Below are positions 8,232-16,876 of a stretch of DNA of 64,000 nucleotides, one piece after another (the first letter of the stretch is position 1; every line of letters starts with the position of its first letter). This DNA comes from DATKAS01 sp963773315 (lineage in GTDB: Bacteria; Actinomycetota; Acidimicrobiia; Acidimicrobiales; DATKAS01): contig CAVZAF010000005.1 in the NCBI GenBank assembly GCA_963773315.1, positions 744,001 through 808,000 on the forward strand, read 5' to 3'. The translations under genes and the position numbers were made by a program. Under the pieces are notes generated by a model. It had not been told where the DNA came from, ran no database searches, and saw only the letters and a program-made list of their open reading frames with translations.

Positions 8232-8473
8232 GACGACTTCCCTTCACCGCGCGCGTCTGGCGGGCGGAGGTCGATTCGCAGCACCAGGATCCCGTCGGCG
8301 ATCGTGCCCTCGGCGTCGCCGATGATCGCGAAGTCCTGAAAGTCGGTCTGCGCCTGCGCGATGAAGTGCTGCCGCTCGGCGCCGGCGACGGGCGGCAACG
8401 GCCGCTGGCGCACCGCGGCCGCACGATCACGGAACCGCTGCAGCATCGCGTCGAGGTCCAACGAATCGGCCAT
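8228..8473 (-). CDS. small conserved-looking hypothetical protein
   Basis: 81 aa, ATG at 8473. TACCTT lies 6 nt upstream (8480-8485), the leaderless promoter spacing seen elsewhere here. The protein is hydrophilic with an N-terminal amphipathic stretch (DAMLQRFRDRAAAVRQR) and an acidic, beta-prone C-terminal half (DFAIIGDAEGTIADGILVLRIDL). No family recognised. It overlaps the EamA gene start and is probably co-transcribed with it. Confidence 0.6.
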   Translation of the reverse strand: MADSLDLDAMLQRFRDRAAAVRQRPLPPVAGAERQHFIAQAQTDFQDFAIIGDAEGTIADGILVLRIDLRPPDARGEGKSS

Positions 8474-8486
8474 GACCCAAAGGTAC

Positions 8487-8624
8487 CTAGTGCCGCCGCT
8501 TGCCCTTCATGTCGTCGAGCTTCTCGAGGGCGGGATGGACGGGCTTGGTCCACCGCCAGTACCGCACGGTGATCAGGAGGATGAGGAGGACGATCGCCGC
8601 GAGCGCGAGCACGATCACCCTCAC
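8487..8624 (-). CDS. 45-aa single-pass membrane protein
   Basis: GTG start at 8624 preceded by GAGGAG with a 4-nt spacer. The product has one strongly hydrophobic helix (residues 3-20, VIVLALAAIVLLILLITV) followed by a basic RYWRWTK stop-transfer motif and a short charged tail ending KGKRRH. This topology (short N-terminus out, charged tail in) is coherent, and the stop lies 13 bp before the next gene. No family recognised. Confidence 0.5.
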   Translation of the reverse strand: MRVIVLALAAIVLLILLITVRYWRWTKPVHPALEKLDDMKGKRRH

Positions 8625-8695
8625 GGTCTCCTCGGCCGACACGGCGGCGATGCTAACGAAGGGTCAACACGGCTCCAGGACACGCGGGCAGCGCG

Positions 8696-9496
8696 TCAGA
8701 CCTGGTGGAGCGGGCACGAGTACGTGGTGCGGCCGCCCACCTGGCGGCGCAGCAGGGGCGTGCCGTCCTTCGGGCAGACGCCGTCTCGTCGACGCTCGTC
8801 CTGGAGATCCCCGGTGTGCGAGCCGCCCCGTTCGCCGAGCTCGAGCAGCGTCGCCCGAAGGTGCTTGTGGAGACGGCGCACCTCGTTCGGGGTCAGTGAC
8901 CGCGACTCGCGCGCCGGGTCGATGCCGGCGCGCCACAGGGCTTCGTCGACGAGCAGGTTGCCGATGCCGGCGACGACCGACTGGTCCATCAGGCGCGCCT
9001 TCACCGGCGCGCGGCTGCGAAGCAGGAGATCACGGAGCTGCGCGGGAGTGAGGTCGAGCGCGTCGGGACCGAGACGATCTTCCTCAGGATCGAGCAAGAC
9101 GCCCCCGAGGCGCCGTGGATCGCGGATGCGCAGCTCTCCCCCGCCGTCGAAGCGGAAGGCGACGCGATCCCAGTCGGGGTTCTCCCGCATGCTCGAGTAC
9201 TCGAGGTGCTCGATGCCGGCGGCGCCGTCGACGAGGAGCCGGCCTGTCATGCCGAAGCGCAGGCCGATCGTCGGTCCCTGGTCGTCGGTCTCACGGTCGT
9301 CGGTGTCGACGAGCAGCAGCTTGCCGCGGCGACGGAGGCCGCTGATCGTTCGGCCCTCGACCGCCTTCCGGAGCACTGGGGCGGTCAACCCTTCCTTGAG
9401 GTACCACGCGTCGGGCGCGTGCACCTTCGCGATGCGACGCCCGATGACGCGCTCCGCGGCGCGGCGGTAGGCCTCGATCTCGAGCATCTCGGGCAT
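8696..9496 (-). CDS. Fpg/Nei-family DNA glycosylase with a variant zinc finger
   Basis: 266 aa. The N-terminus MPEMLEIE supplies the catalytic Pro2 (Schiff base) and Glu3, Lys59 matches the conserved beta-elimination lysine, and VAGIGNLLVDEALWRAGIDP is the helix-two-turn-helix. These enzymes excise oxidised bases and nick the abasic site. The C-terminal finger keeps the 4-16-4 spacing but reads C241-P-K-D244 and C261-P-L-H264 instead of four cysteines. Whether D/H still bind zinc is unknown. Fpg versus Nei substrate class cannot be decided by eye. Divergent from the small membrane protein at 9540. Confidence 0.88.
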   Translation of the reverse strand: MPEMLEIEAYRRAAERVIGRRIAKVHAPDAWYLKEGLTAPVLRKAVEGRTISGLRRRGKLLLVDTDDRETDDQGPTIGLRFGMTGRLLVDGAAGIEHLEYSSMRENPDWDRVAFRFDGGGELRIRDPRRLGGVLLDPEEDRLGPDALDLTPAQLRDLLLRSRAPVKARLMDQSVVAGIGNLLVDEALWRAGIDPARESRSLTPNEVRRLHKHLRATLLELGERGGSHTGDLQDERRRDGVCPKDGTPLLRRQVGGRTTYSCPLHQV

Positions 9497-9539
9497 GGCG
9501 GCCCATCATCGCCGCCCCGGTGAGCGATGCTGTGCAGGC

Positions 9540-9950
9540 GTGATCAACATCTTCTGGTGGATCGTCTCCTTCGGCATCCTCATCGGCCTCTTCTGGCTGG
9601 CGAAGCGGGCCGAGCCCGATCTCCGCTCGTCCGCCGATGGGGAGCACTTCGACGTGAAGTTCAAGGACATCCCGTTCGGTCCGGAAGGGAAGCAGAGTGC
9701 GGCCGACACCGTTCGCCAGATGAAGTGGCACCGCGGCCGCGGTGAGCTCATCGACGACCGCGTGCTGGTGATCGCCGGCCCGTTCGCGAAGGTCAGCCCC
9801 TACAGCGAGCCGCTGCCGGTCATCGCCCGGAGCCCGAACCCGCCGCGCAAGACGACCGTGTACGTGGCTGGCGAGGGCAGCACCTACGTGGCAGTCGCGG
9901 TAGGCCGCAACTCCCCCGCGGACGAGCGCCTCGCGGCACTCATCCAGTAG
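9540..9950 (+). CDS. hypothetical protein with N-terminal membrane anchor
   Basis: 136 aa from a GTG at 9540; a GATGCT hexamer lies 8 nt upstream. Residues 3-20 (NIFWWIVSFGILIGLFWLAK) form one membrane helix; the rest is soluble, with a basic KWHRGRGELIDDRVLV segment and a beta-rich C-terminus (TVYVAGEGSTYVAVAVG). No family recognised. It stands between the glycosylase (divergent) and the PLP enzyme (convergent, 6 bp away). Confidence 0.65.
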   Translation: MINIFWWIVSFGILIGLFWLAKRAEPDLRSSADGEHFDVKFKDIPFGPEGKQSAADTVRQMKWHRGRGELIDDRVLVIAGPFAKVSPYSEPLPVIARSPNPPRKTTVYVAGEGSTYVAVAVGRNSPADERLAALIQ

Positions 9951-9956
9951 CCCCGG

Positions 9957-11135
9957 TCAGCCGAGGGACGAGAGGGCCTGCGCGAAGTCGGCGAGCAGGT
10001 CGTCGGGATGCTCGAGCCCGACCGACACGCGCACGAGCCCGTCGGTGATCCCGCGATCCTCGCGTTCGGCTTGCGTGAGCCCGACGTGGGTCGACGACGC
10101 GGGATGGGTCACGAGCGTCTCGGGACCGCCGAGCGTGGATGCGAGCTGTGCGAGCTGCACGCCCTCCAAGAACTTGCGGCCGGCTTCGAGCCCGCCGGCG
10201 AGCTCGACCGCGAACATCGAGCCACCCGAGGTCATCTGCCGCTTCGCGAGCTCTCGCTGCGGATGGGAGTCGAGGCCCGGGTAGCGCACGCACGACACGG
10301 CCGGGTGGGTCTCGAGCCAACCCGCGAGTCGCAACGCGGTGTCGCTCTGGCGCGCGAAGCGTACGGGAAGTGTGCGGATGCCGCGGAGGCCGTTCATCGC
10401 GTCGAATGGTGATGCGCACGCGCCGTGCAACACCGAGTACGCCCAGATCGAGTCGAGCAGGTCCTTCGATCCGGCGACGACGCCGAGCGTCGCGTCGTTG
10501 TGCCCCGCAATCCCCTTCGTCGCGGAGTGCAGCACGAGGTCGACGCCGTGCTCGAGCGGACGCTGGCCGATCGGCGTCGCGAAGGTCGAGTCGACGACCG
10601 TGATCGGCCCCTTGATCGCACCGATCTCGTCGAGGTCGACGAGCGCCATCTGCGGGTTCGCGGGCGACTCGGTGACGACGAGCATCGTGCGCCCGGGGAT
10701 GACCGCGGCTTCGAACGCCCCGGGCGTCGTGCCGTCGACGAACGTCACGTCGATGCCGAAGCGAGGGCACGCGCCCTGCAGGAACAGCTGAGTGCCCGAG
10801 TAGATGTGGCGCTGGGCGACGATGTGGTCGCCGGTCGAGCAGAGCGCCATGATCGTCGTCGCGACCGCACCCATGCCTGACGAGAACGCGAGCGCAGCCT
10901 CGGCGTGCTCGAGCGCGGCGACCGCGTCTTCGAACGACTTCACCGTCGGGTTCGAGTAGCGGGAGTAGAAGCGCTCCGAGCGCGGCACGGTCGACATCCG
11001 GCGCGCTTCGTCGAGGCTCGGCGTGATGAATGCGCTCGTCGCCCACAGCGTCGGAGCGAGCGAGGTGTTCGCTTCGTCGCGGCCCGCCCGGATCGCGATG
11101 GTGTCGGGCCGGGCGGGCTGGTCTTCAGCCGTCAC
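9957..11135 (-). CDS. Cys/Met-metabolism PLP enzyme, probable O-acetyl/O-succinylhomoserine sulfhydrylase (MetZ-like)
   Basis: 392 aa, usual length for the family. PLP-binding Lys207 sits in LHSATKGIAGHND; YSRYSNPT (58-65) and FSSGMGA (84-90) are the phosphate and ring contacts. Start overlaps the metX stop by 4 bp (ATGA), and both follow a SAM-IV-like riboswitch, so this is the sulfur-incorporating step after homoserine O-acylation, giving homocysteine (sulfhydrylase) or cystathionine (gamma-synthase). The partner metX favours O-acetylhomoserine sulfhydrylation; sequence alone cannot exclude gamma-synthase activity. A second, different family member lies at 29727. Confidence 0.87.
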   Translation of the reverse strand: MTAEDQPARPDTIAIRAGRDEANTSLAPTLWATSAFITPSLDEARRMSTVPRSERFYSRYSNPTVKSFEDAVAALEHAEAALAFSSGMGAVATTIMALCSTGDHIVAQRHIYSGTQLFLQGACPRFGIDVTFVDGTTPGAFEAAVIPGRTMLVVTESPANPQMALVDLDEIGAIKGPITVVDSTFATPIGQRPLEHGVDLVLHSATKGIAGHNDATLGVVAGSKDLLDSIWAYSVLHGACASPFDAMNGLRGIRTLPVRFARQSDTALRLAGWLETHPAVSCVRYPGLDSHPQRELAKRQMTSGGSMFAVELAGGLEAGRKFLEGVQLAQLASTLGGPETLVTHPASSTHVGLTQAEREDRGITDGLVRVSVGLEHPDDLLADFAQALSSLG

Positions 11136-12325
11136 TGCGAGTGCTCCTTCTGCATGTCGTCGAGGAATGGGGTCACGGCGTCGCCCACTTGGTCGAGGTC
11201 GATCAGGAACGAGTCGTGTCCGTGCTCGCTGTCGATCTCGACATACTCCCCCCGACCTCCGGTGGAGAGGAGCACGTCACGGATCTGCTTCTGCTGGTAG
11301 GTCGGGTAGAGCACGTCCGAGCGAATCCCGATCGTGCGCACTGGCACCCTGATGCGCTCCATCGCGGCCTCGAGCCCGCCGCGACCGCGCCCGATGTCCT
11401 GCAGGTCCATCGCCTTGCCGATGACCAGGTAGGAGTTCGCGTCGAAGCGGCGCACGAGCTTGTCGCCGTGGTAGTCGAGGTATCGCTCGACTTCGAAGCG
11501 CTGCCACAGCGAGAAGCCCGGCTGCACGTCCGCGATCTCGCGCCCGAAGCGGTCGGTGAACACATCGTCCGAACGGAACGTGATCTGGGCGAGCTGTCGC
11601 GCGACCGTGAGACCCTCGTGCGGCCCGTCGCCGGGTGCGGCGTCGTAGTAGTCGCCGCCTCGCCACTTCGGGTCGAGGCGGATCGCGCGGCGCCCGACGC
11701 TGCCGAGCGCGATCTGCTGCGCCGTCGCCTGCGCGCACGCGGCGATCGGGAGCAGCGACCGCACCGCGCTCGGGTAGGTGACGCCCCACTCGAGCACCTG
11801 CATGCCACCCATGGACCCGCCGATCACGCTCAGCCACTGCTCGATCCCGAGGTGGCGCGAGAGCGCGTGCTGCACCCGCACCATGTCGCGGATGGTGACG
11901 ACAGGGAACCGGGAGCCGTACGGACGTCCGGTCGCAGGCTCGATCGACGACGGGCCGGTCGATCCCTGGCACCCGCCGAGCGTGTTCGGGCACACCACGA
12001 AGAAGCGCTCGGTGTCGATCGGCAGACCGGGGCCGACCATGCCCTCCCACCAACCGGGCGCGACGTGGCCGGGCATCACGGGACCGGTCACGTGGCTGTC
12101 GCCGGTCCACGCGTGACAGATCAAGATCGCGTTCGACGCGTCGTCGTCGAGCGACCCCCAGGTCTCGTACGCCACGACGATCTCGTCGAGCGAGCCGCCA
12201 CCCTCGAGGATGAACGGCCGGTCCTGCGGGAGGGTGAAGAACTTCCGCCGACCAGCGGGGTCACCCGGTCTCCACGCGCCGGAGGCAGGCAGAGGCGGCA
12301 GGCTGAGCGGTCCTCCGTCTGTCAT
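11132..12325 (-). CDS. metX: homoserine O-acetyltransferase (MetX family)
   Basis: 397 aa alpha/beta-hydrolase-fold acyltransferase. Catalytic residues are visible: Ser171 in GGSMGGMQ, Asp337 in IRSDVLYP and His370 in HGHDSFL; LGGCQGSTGPSS (116-127) is a MetX hallmark. It acylates L-homoserine to commit it to methionine. Some MetX proteins use succinyl-CoA, which cannot be told here. The ATG follows GGGAGGTGAGAG. It is first in an operon with the PLP enzyme and lies downstream of a SAM-IV-like riboswitch, so expression should fall when SAM is abundant. Confidence 0.95.
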   Translation of the reverse strand: MTDGGPLSLPPLPASGAWRPGDPAGRRKFFTLPQDRPFILEGGGSLDEIVVAYETWGSLDDDASNAILICHAWTGDSHVTGPVMPGHVAPGWWEGMVGPGLPIDTERFFVVCPNTLGGCQGSTGPSSIEPATGRPYGSRFPVVTIRDMVRVQHALSRHLGIEQWLSVIGGSMGGMQVLEWGVTYPSAVRSLLPIAACAQATAQQIALGSVGRRAIRLDPKWRGGDYYDAAPGDGPHEGLTVARQLAQITFRSDDVFTDRFGREIADVQPGFSLWQRFEVERYLDYHGDKLVRRFDANSYLVIGKAMDLQDIGRGRGGLEAAMERIRVPVRTIGIRSDVLYPTYQQKQIRDVLLSTGGRGEYVEIDSEHGHDSFLIDLDQVGDAVTPFLDDMQKEHSQ

Positions 12326-12383
12326 CTCTCACCTCCCTGGCGCGTGTGGTCGTCATACGCATCAGGCGTGAGCCCGGACATTT

Positions 12384-12505
12384 CGTTGCCGCCGGCTCAT
12401 CGCCGGGTCGGCCACATCCCACAGCAAGCTGCGGATGGCACCTTGGGTTGTCCGTCCCAGGTTGCCGGACCCTCCGCCCAGAGGCAGGGCCACTCCTGAT
12501 GCAGT
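12384..12505 (-). promoter_or_regulatory. SAM-IV-type riboswitch upstream of metX
   Basis: Read on the minus strand, the leader carries the shared SAM-I/SAM-IV core: GAGTGGCC after a GCATC strand, CCGGCAACC, AAGGTGCC and a closing GATG that pairs with the CATC. It is followed by a perfect hairpin CCGGC-GATGA-GCCGG and CGGCAACG, the extra 3' element that separates SAM-IV from SAM-I. SAM-IV is known from Actinobacteria and controls sulfur genes. Downstream, 12359-12366 (CCTGATGC on the minus strand) is perfectly complementary to 12495-12502 (GCATCAGG), the 5' strand of P1, a likely alternative pairing for switching before the ribosome-binding site. Boundaries are approximate. Confidence 0.82.
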
Positions 12506-12545
12506 CTGCACAGACTATCGGCGGCCGCCGCAGCCATCCAAGGTT

Positions 12546-13406
12546 TCAGGCGCGGTACTTCTCGTCGAGGGCGAAGTGGCCGGGGAGATCGACGATCGCG
12601 CCGAACTCCTCGAAGCCGACGAGCCGGTCGAGGTCGTCGCGCAACGTGCCCTTCGCACGCAGCAGCGCGAGCGAGTCGCGCAGCGCCTTCGTCGCGGAGA
12701 GCAGTCCCGAGAGCGGCGAGACGATGAGGTCGAAGCCGAGGTCGTGGAGCTCGCTCGGCGTGAGCAGCGGGGTCTTGCCCGTCTCGACCATGTTGGCGAC
12801 GAGCACCTTGCCGGGCACCGCCGCGGCGATCGCCTCGAGCTCGTCGATCGACTCCGGGGCCTCGACGAACACTGCGTCGACGCCGACATCCGCCGCGGCC
12901 TTCGCTCGCGACAACGCCTCGTCGAGCCCGATCGCGGCGCGCGCATCGGTGCGCGCGGTCACGTGCAGGTGGGTGCGCCGCTCGACCGCGGCACGCAGCT
13001 TCGCCAGCCATTCGTCGCGGGGCACGACCTGCTTTCCGGCCATGTGCCCACACCGCTTCGGCCACACCTGATCCTCGAGGAAGATGCCGGCCGCGCCGGC
13101 CGCCTCCCAGAGCTCGACCGTGCGGGTCACGTTCAGCGGGTTGCCGTAGCCCGTGTCGCCGTCGACGACGACCATGGTCGAGGGCGAGGCCGCGCACACC
13201 CGCCGGGCGACCTCGGCCATCTCGCCTTGCGTCAGGTAGCCGAAGTCGGGAAGGCCGAGCAGCGTGCCCGACACCGCGTACCCCGAGAGGAACACGGTGT
13301 CGAAGCCGGCTTCCGCCGCGAGGCGAGCCGACAGCGCGTCCCACACGCCCGGCATCAAGACCGGTTCGCCCGTGGCGAGGCGCGCGTCGAGGTCGTCGCC
13401 GCGCAT
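12546..13406 (-). CDS. isocitrate lyase/PEP mutase-family lyase
   Basis: 286 aa TIM-barrel enzyme. The KRCGH motif at 117-121 carries the catalytic cysteine, and DGDTGYGNP (82-90) holds the metal-binding aspartates. The short length and motif match methylisocitrate-lyase/PrpB-like, dimethylmalate-lyase or carboxyphosphonoenolpyruvate-mutase relatives rather than true isocitrate lyase. The exact 2-hydroxy acid substrate is not predictable. It starts 4 bp after the acyl-CoA synthetase stop and is probably the last gene of that operon. Confidence 0.85.
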   Translation of the reverse strand: MRGDDLDARLATGEPVLMPGVWDALSARLAAEAGFDTVFLSGYAVSGTLLGLPDFGYLTQGEMAEVARRVCAASPSTMVVVDGDTGYGNPLNVTRTVELWEAAGAAGIFLEDQVWPKRCGHMAGKQVVPRDEWLAKLRAAVERRTHLHVTARTDARAAIGLDEALSRAKAAADVGVDAVFVEAPESIDELEAIAAAVPGKVLVANMVETGKTPLLTPSELHDLGFDLIVSPLSGLLSATKALRDSLALLRAKGTLRDDLDRLVGFEEFGAIVDLPGHFALDEKYRA

Positions 13407-13410
13407 GCGG

Positions 13411-15045
13411 CTACTTGCCGAGGCGTTCGGCCGCGAGCGCCTTGAGGCCCTTGTAGTCGACCTTGCCGGCCGGGCTGCGTCCGATCGTGTCGACGACGAC
13501 GACGTTGCGGGGAGCCTTGTACGCGGCGAGCGACCCCTTCACGTGCGCGATCACGTCGTCCGCATCGACGTCACTCCCCGACGCCGACGGCTCGACCACC
13601 GCGCAGATCGTCTCGCCGAATCGCTCGTCGGGGATTCCCACGCACACCGCGTCGCGGACGCCGGGGTGAAGCTTGAGCACCTCCTCGACCTCTTCGGGGA
13701 AGACCTTCTCGCCGCCCGTGTTGATGCACACCGAGCCGCGCCCCAGCAGGTGGAGCGTGCCGTCGGGGTTGACCTGCGCCCAGTCGCCGGGGATCGACCA
13801 CCGCTTGCCCTCGAACATCTTGAAGGTCGCGTCGGACTTGGCCTGGTCCTTGTAGTAGCCGGCGGGAAGGAATCCGCTGACCGCGACCATGCCGCGCTCG
13901 TCGCTCCCGGGCTCGACGCGGCGGCCGTCTTCGGTGAACACCGCGACGCGCTCGCCGAGCATGAAGGCGGCGGTCTCGCTCGCGGCGCCCTTCGTGGAGA
14001 GCGATGCTCCCATGCCGACGGCCTCACTCGACCCGAACGAGTCGAAGAGCATCACGTTCGGGATGTGCTCGAGCAGCCGCTCCTTCACCTCGTGGCTCCA
14101 CATCACACCCGACGAGCTGATCAGTGCGAGCGACGAGAGGTCCCACTTGCCGGGGTTCGCGTCGAGCGCTTGCACCATCGGTCGCGCGAACGCGTCGCCC
14201 ACGATGATGAGCGAGTTCACGTGACGGTCCTGGCAGGTGCGCCACAGCTCGCCCGCGTCGAACTTGCGGTCGGGCAAGGTCACGACCGACCCGCCGAGGT
14301 TCATCGTGATGAACGACGAGAACTGCCCTGTGCCGTGCATGAGCGGGCATGCCGACATCGTCACGGGAAGCGGCGCACCCGCGCTGACGCTCGCGCGGAG
14401 CCGATCACCCGCCTCGGCGGCGGACGTGATCGGCGCGAGGCCGAGCAACGGCTGACCACCCGCGCCGAGCACGTTGAACAGATCGTCCTGCTCCCACATC
14501 ACGCCCTTGGGCATGCCGGTGGTGCCGCCGGTGTAGAGGAGGAGGAGGTCGTTGCCGCTTCGTCCCCACGAACCGATCGTGCGGTCGGCACCCTTGGCCA
14601 CCACCGACTCGTACGACACCGCCCAGTCGGGCCCGTCGCCCGTCTCGTCGCTCACGACGTACCAGCGCCGCACCTTCGGGAGCCGGCTCCGGATCCCCTC
14701 GAGCAGCGGTGTGAAGCTCGCGTGGAACACGACCGCCTCGGCGTCGGCGTTGTCGAAGAGGTACACGATCTCCTCGGGCCCGTACCGGTAGTTCGTGTTG
14801 ACGGGAGCGAACCCGCCCTTGAACGCGCCGATGTAGGTCTCGAGGTACTCGACGCCGTTGTAGAGGTACGCGGCCATCTTCGACTGGTGGGTGAGCCCCG
14901 CGTCGATGAGGTCGGCCGCGAATGCGTTCGCCCGCCGATCGAACTCCCCCCACGTCGTGACCCGGTCGCCGTTCACCTGGCACGGCGCGTCGGGGATCGC
15001 GGCGGCGATCGCCTCGTAGATGTCGGCGAATTTCCAGTCCGTCAC
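13411..15045 (-). CDS. FadD-like acyl-CoA synthetase (AMP-forming)
   Basis: 544 aa from a GTG at 15045 with GGGGGA just upstream; the longer open frame above it reads into the permease gene in another frame and is not coding. P-loop YTGGTTGMPKG (171-181), the FGSSEAVG A5-like segment, GDWAQVNPDGTLHLLGR (the hinge/A8 region) and the C-terminal GRSPAGKVDYKGL lysine motif are all present. It activates a carboxylic acid, probably a fatty or sterol side-chain acid, by adenylation and thioesterification. It lies between an ABC exporter and a PEP-mutase-family lyase, all on the same strand. Confidence 0.92.
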   Translation of the reverse strand: MTDWKFADIYEAIAAAIPDAPCQVNGDRVTTWGEFDRRANAFAADLIDAGLTHQSKMAAYLYNGVEYLETYIGAFKGGFAPVNTNYRYGPEEIVYLFDNADAEAVVFHASFTPLLEGIRSRLPKVRRWYVVSDETGDGPDWAVSYESVVAKGADRTIGSWGRSGNDLLLLYTGGTTGMPKGVMWEQDDLFNVLGAGGQPLLGLAPITSAAEAGDRLRASVSAGAPLPVTMSACPLMHGTGQFSSFITMNLGGSVVTLPDRKFDAGELWRTCQDRHVNSLIIVGDAFARPMVQALDANPGKWDLSSLALISSSGVMWSHEVKERLLEHIPNVMLFDSFGSSEAVGMGASLSTKGAASETAAFMLGERVAVFTEDGRRVEPGSDERGMVAVSGFLPAGYYKDQAKSDATFKMFEGKRWSIPGDWAQVNPDGTLHLLGRGSVCINTGGEKVFPEEVEEVLKLHPGVRDAVCVGIPDERFGETICAVVEPSASGSDVDADDVIAHVKGSLAAYKAPRNVVVVDTIGRSPAGKVDYKGLKALAAERLGK

Positions 15046-15080
15046 GTGTCCCCCCGTGCGCTCGTGTGTGGAGGGAGAAG

Positions 15081-15926
15081 TTACGACAGGAGGCGCCTGC
15101 GGAACGAACGCGTGCCGCTGATGCCGAGGGCCAGCGTCGCGATCGTGAGCGCGCCGTACGTGACCCACGGCGACATGTGGGGCACCTGTGGCGTGAGCGC
15201 CCCGCGCAACCCCTCGCTCACGTACACGAGCGGGTTGACGAGCACCAGGATCTGCAGCCACCGAATCGCCTCGAGCGCCTTCCATGGGTAATAGGTGCAG
15301 CCGAGGAACATCACCGGGATCACGATCAGCGAGAAGATGAGCGGCACCGTCTGGGGAGCGAACACCGTGCCCAACAGCAAGCCGAGCGATGCCGAGGCGA
15401 AGCATGCGAGCGTGAGGATGACCGCGAGCTCGAGCCAGCTGTCGACGTGCAACGACGTGACGTCTCGAGCGACGAGCCAGACGCACGGGAACACCATGAG
15501 CGCGGCCAGCAGCGCCTGCAGCGCTCCGAACACGATCTTCTGGATCGCGACGAGGCTTGTCGGCAGCGGCGCCATCGCGCGGTCCTCGATCTCCTTGCTC
15601 ACGTTGAACTCGTTCACGAGCGGGAGCGCGACCGAGGACACTCCCTGGAACATGATCGCGAAGGCGATGAGCCCGGGCAGCAGGATCGTGCCGTAGCCGG
15701 CGACCCGACCCGCGTTGCCGCCAAATCCCTGACCGATGCGCGGGAACACGTACGCGAAGACGAACGCGATCAAGAACGGCTGCATCACCGTGCGGGCGAA
15801 GAACATCCAGAACTGGCGGCGCAGCACCTGGGTGTCGCGCACCATCAGCCCCCAGAACGACGCGGCATAGCCGCGCCCAGGTGATGCGGCAACGACGGGC
15901 GGGCCGGCGATCGCGGTGTCAGTCAC
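15081..15926 (-). CDS. ABC-2 type transporter permease
   Basis: 281 aa, GTG start overlapping the ATPase stop by 8 bp (GTGACTGA). Six membrane segments with the ABC-2 signature region (MAPLPTSLVAIQKIVFGALQ) in the middle and NPLVYVSEGLRGALTP near residue 235. It pairs with the preceding ATP-binding subunit as a DrrA/DrrB-like exporter of drugs or lipids. The substrate is unknown; proximity to an acyl-CoA synthetase gives a weak hint at a lipid. Confidence 0.92.
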   Translation of the reverse strand: MTDTAIAGPPVVAASPGRGYAASFWGLMVRDTQVLRRQFWMFFARTVMQPFLIAFVFAYVFPRIGQGFGGNAGRVAGYGTILLPGLIAFAIMFQGVSSVALPLVNEFNVSKEIEDRAMAPLPTSLVAIQKIVFGALQALLAALMVFPCVWLVARDVTSLHVDSWLELAVILTLACFASASLGLLLGTVFAPQTVPLIFSLIVIPVMFLGCTYYPWKALEAIRWLQILVLVNPLVYVSEGLRGALTPQVPHMSPWVTYGALTIATLALGISGTRSFRRRLLS

Positions 15927-16860
15927 GCAGCTCTCTCCCCGTGAGGTTGATGAAGACGGTCTCGAGCGTCGGCTCGGTGGCCGACAGGTCGCGCAGGCCG
16001 TACGGCTGCGCGACGGTCACCACGCGCGGCAACAAGCCGTCGGCGCCGCGCGTGTAGAGCGTCACGATGCCGTCGCCGCGCTCGACGCGCGTCACCCCCT
16101 CGACCTTCTCGAGCGCCGTCGCGGCCTCGGCGAGGTCACCGTCGAGGTGCACCGTCACCATCGTCTCCGCGCCGACCGACCGCTTCAAGGCGTCCGGCGT
16201 GTCGCAGACCAGCACCTTGCCGTGGTCGACGATCGCGAGCCGCGCGCAGAGCAGGTCGGCCTCTTCCATGTAGTGCGTCGTGAGCAGGATCGTCGCGCCA
16301 GCCCGGTGGAGCTCGCCGATCACCTCCCACAGCGCGAGGCGGCTCTGCGGGTCGAGACCCGCGGTTGGCTCGTCGAGGAAGAGGACGTCGGGACGATGGG
16401 CGATCGCGCGCGCGACCTGCAGCCGCTGCGCCATGCCGCCGGAGAGCGCGTACGGCGTCGCTTTGGCGCGGTCCGCGAGCTGGAACTGCTCGAGCAGCTC
16501 GAAGGCCCTGACTTTCGCCGCCCGGGCGTTCCATCCGAAGTACCGGCAGTGGTAGATGAGGTTCTCGACGACGGTGCACGAGCGGTCGAGCGTGTTGAAC
16601 TGCGTCACCACTCCGATGCGCCGACGCACGGCGGGCGGGTCCTTGACGACATCGATGCCGGCGATGCGCACTCGTCCCGCGGTCGGGATGACTCGTGTGG
16701 TGCACATGCCGACCGTCGTCGTCTTTCCTGCGCCATTCGGGCCGAGCAAGCCGAAGATCTCGCCTTCGCTCACCGCGAGGTCGATGCCGTCGACCGCGCG
16801 CACCGCGGGCGGCCCTGCGTAGTCCTTGACCAACCCCTCGATGGCCACCGCGACCGGCAC
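15919..16860 (-). CDS. ABC transporter ATP-binding protein (DrrA-like)
   Basis: 313 aa from a GTG at 16860; a second GTG 12 nt downstream is an alternative, and no strong ribosome-binding site decides. Walker A GPNGAGKTT (40-48), signature LSGGM (139-143) and Walker B VLFLDEP (159-165) are intact, with a THYMEEAD H-loop. The C-terminal extension (about 230-313) is the DrrA-type domain. Overlaps its permease gene by 8 bp. Confidence 0.93.
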   Translation of the reverse strand: MPVAVAIEGLVKDYAGPPAVRAVDGIDLAVSEGEIFGLLGPNGAGKTTTVGMCTTRVIPTAGRVRIAGIDVVKDPPAVRRRIGVVTQFNTLDRSCTVVENLIYHCRYFGWNARAAKVRAFELLEQFQLADRAKATPYALSGGMAQRLQVARAIAHRPDVLFLDEPTAGLDPQSRLALWEVIGELHRAGATILLTTHYMEEADLLCARLAIVDHGKVLVCDTPDALKRSVGAETMVTVHLDGDLAEAATALEKVEGVTRVERGDGIVTLYTRGADGLLPRVVTVAQPYGLRDLSATEPTLETVFINLTGRELRD

Positions 16861-16876
16861 GGTGCCGAACGTACCC

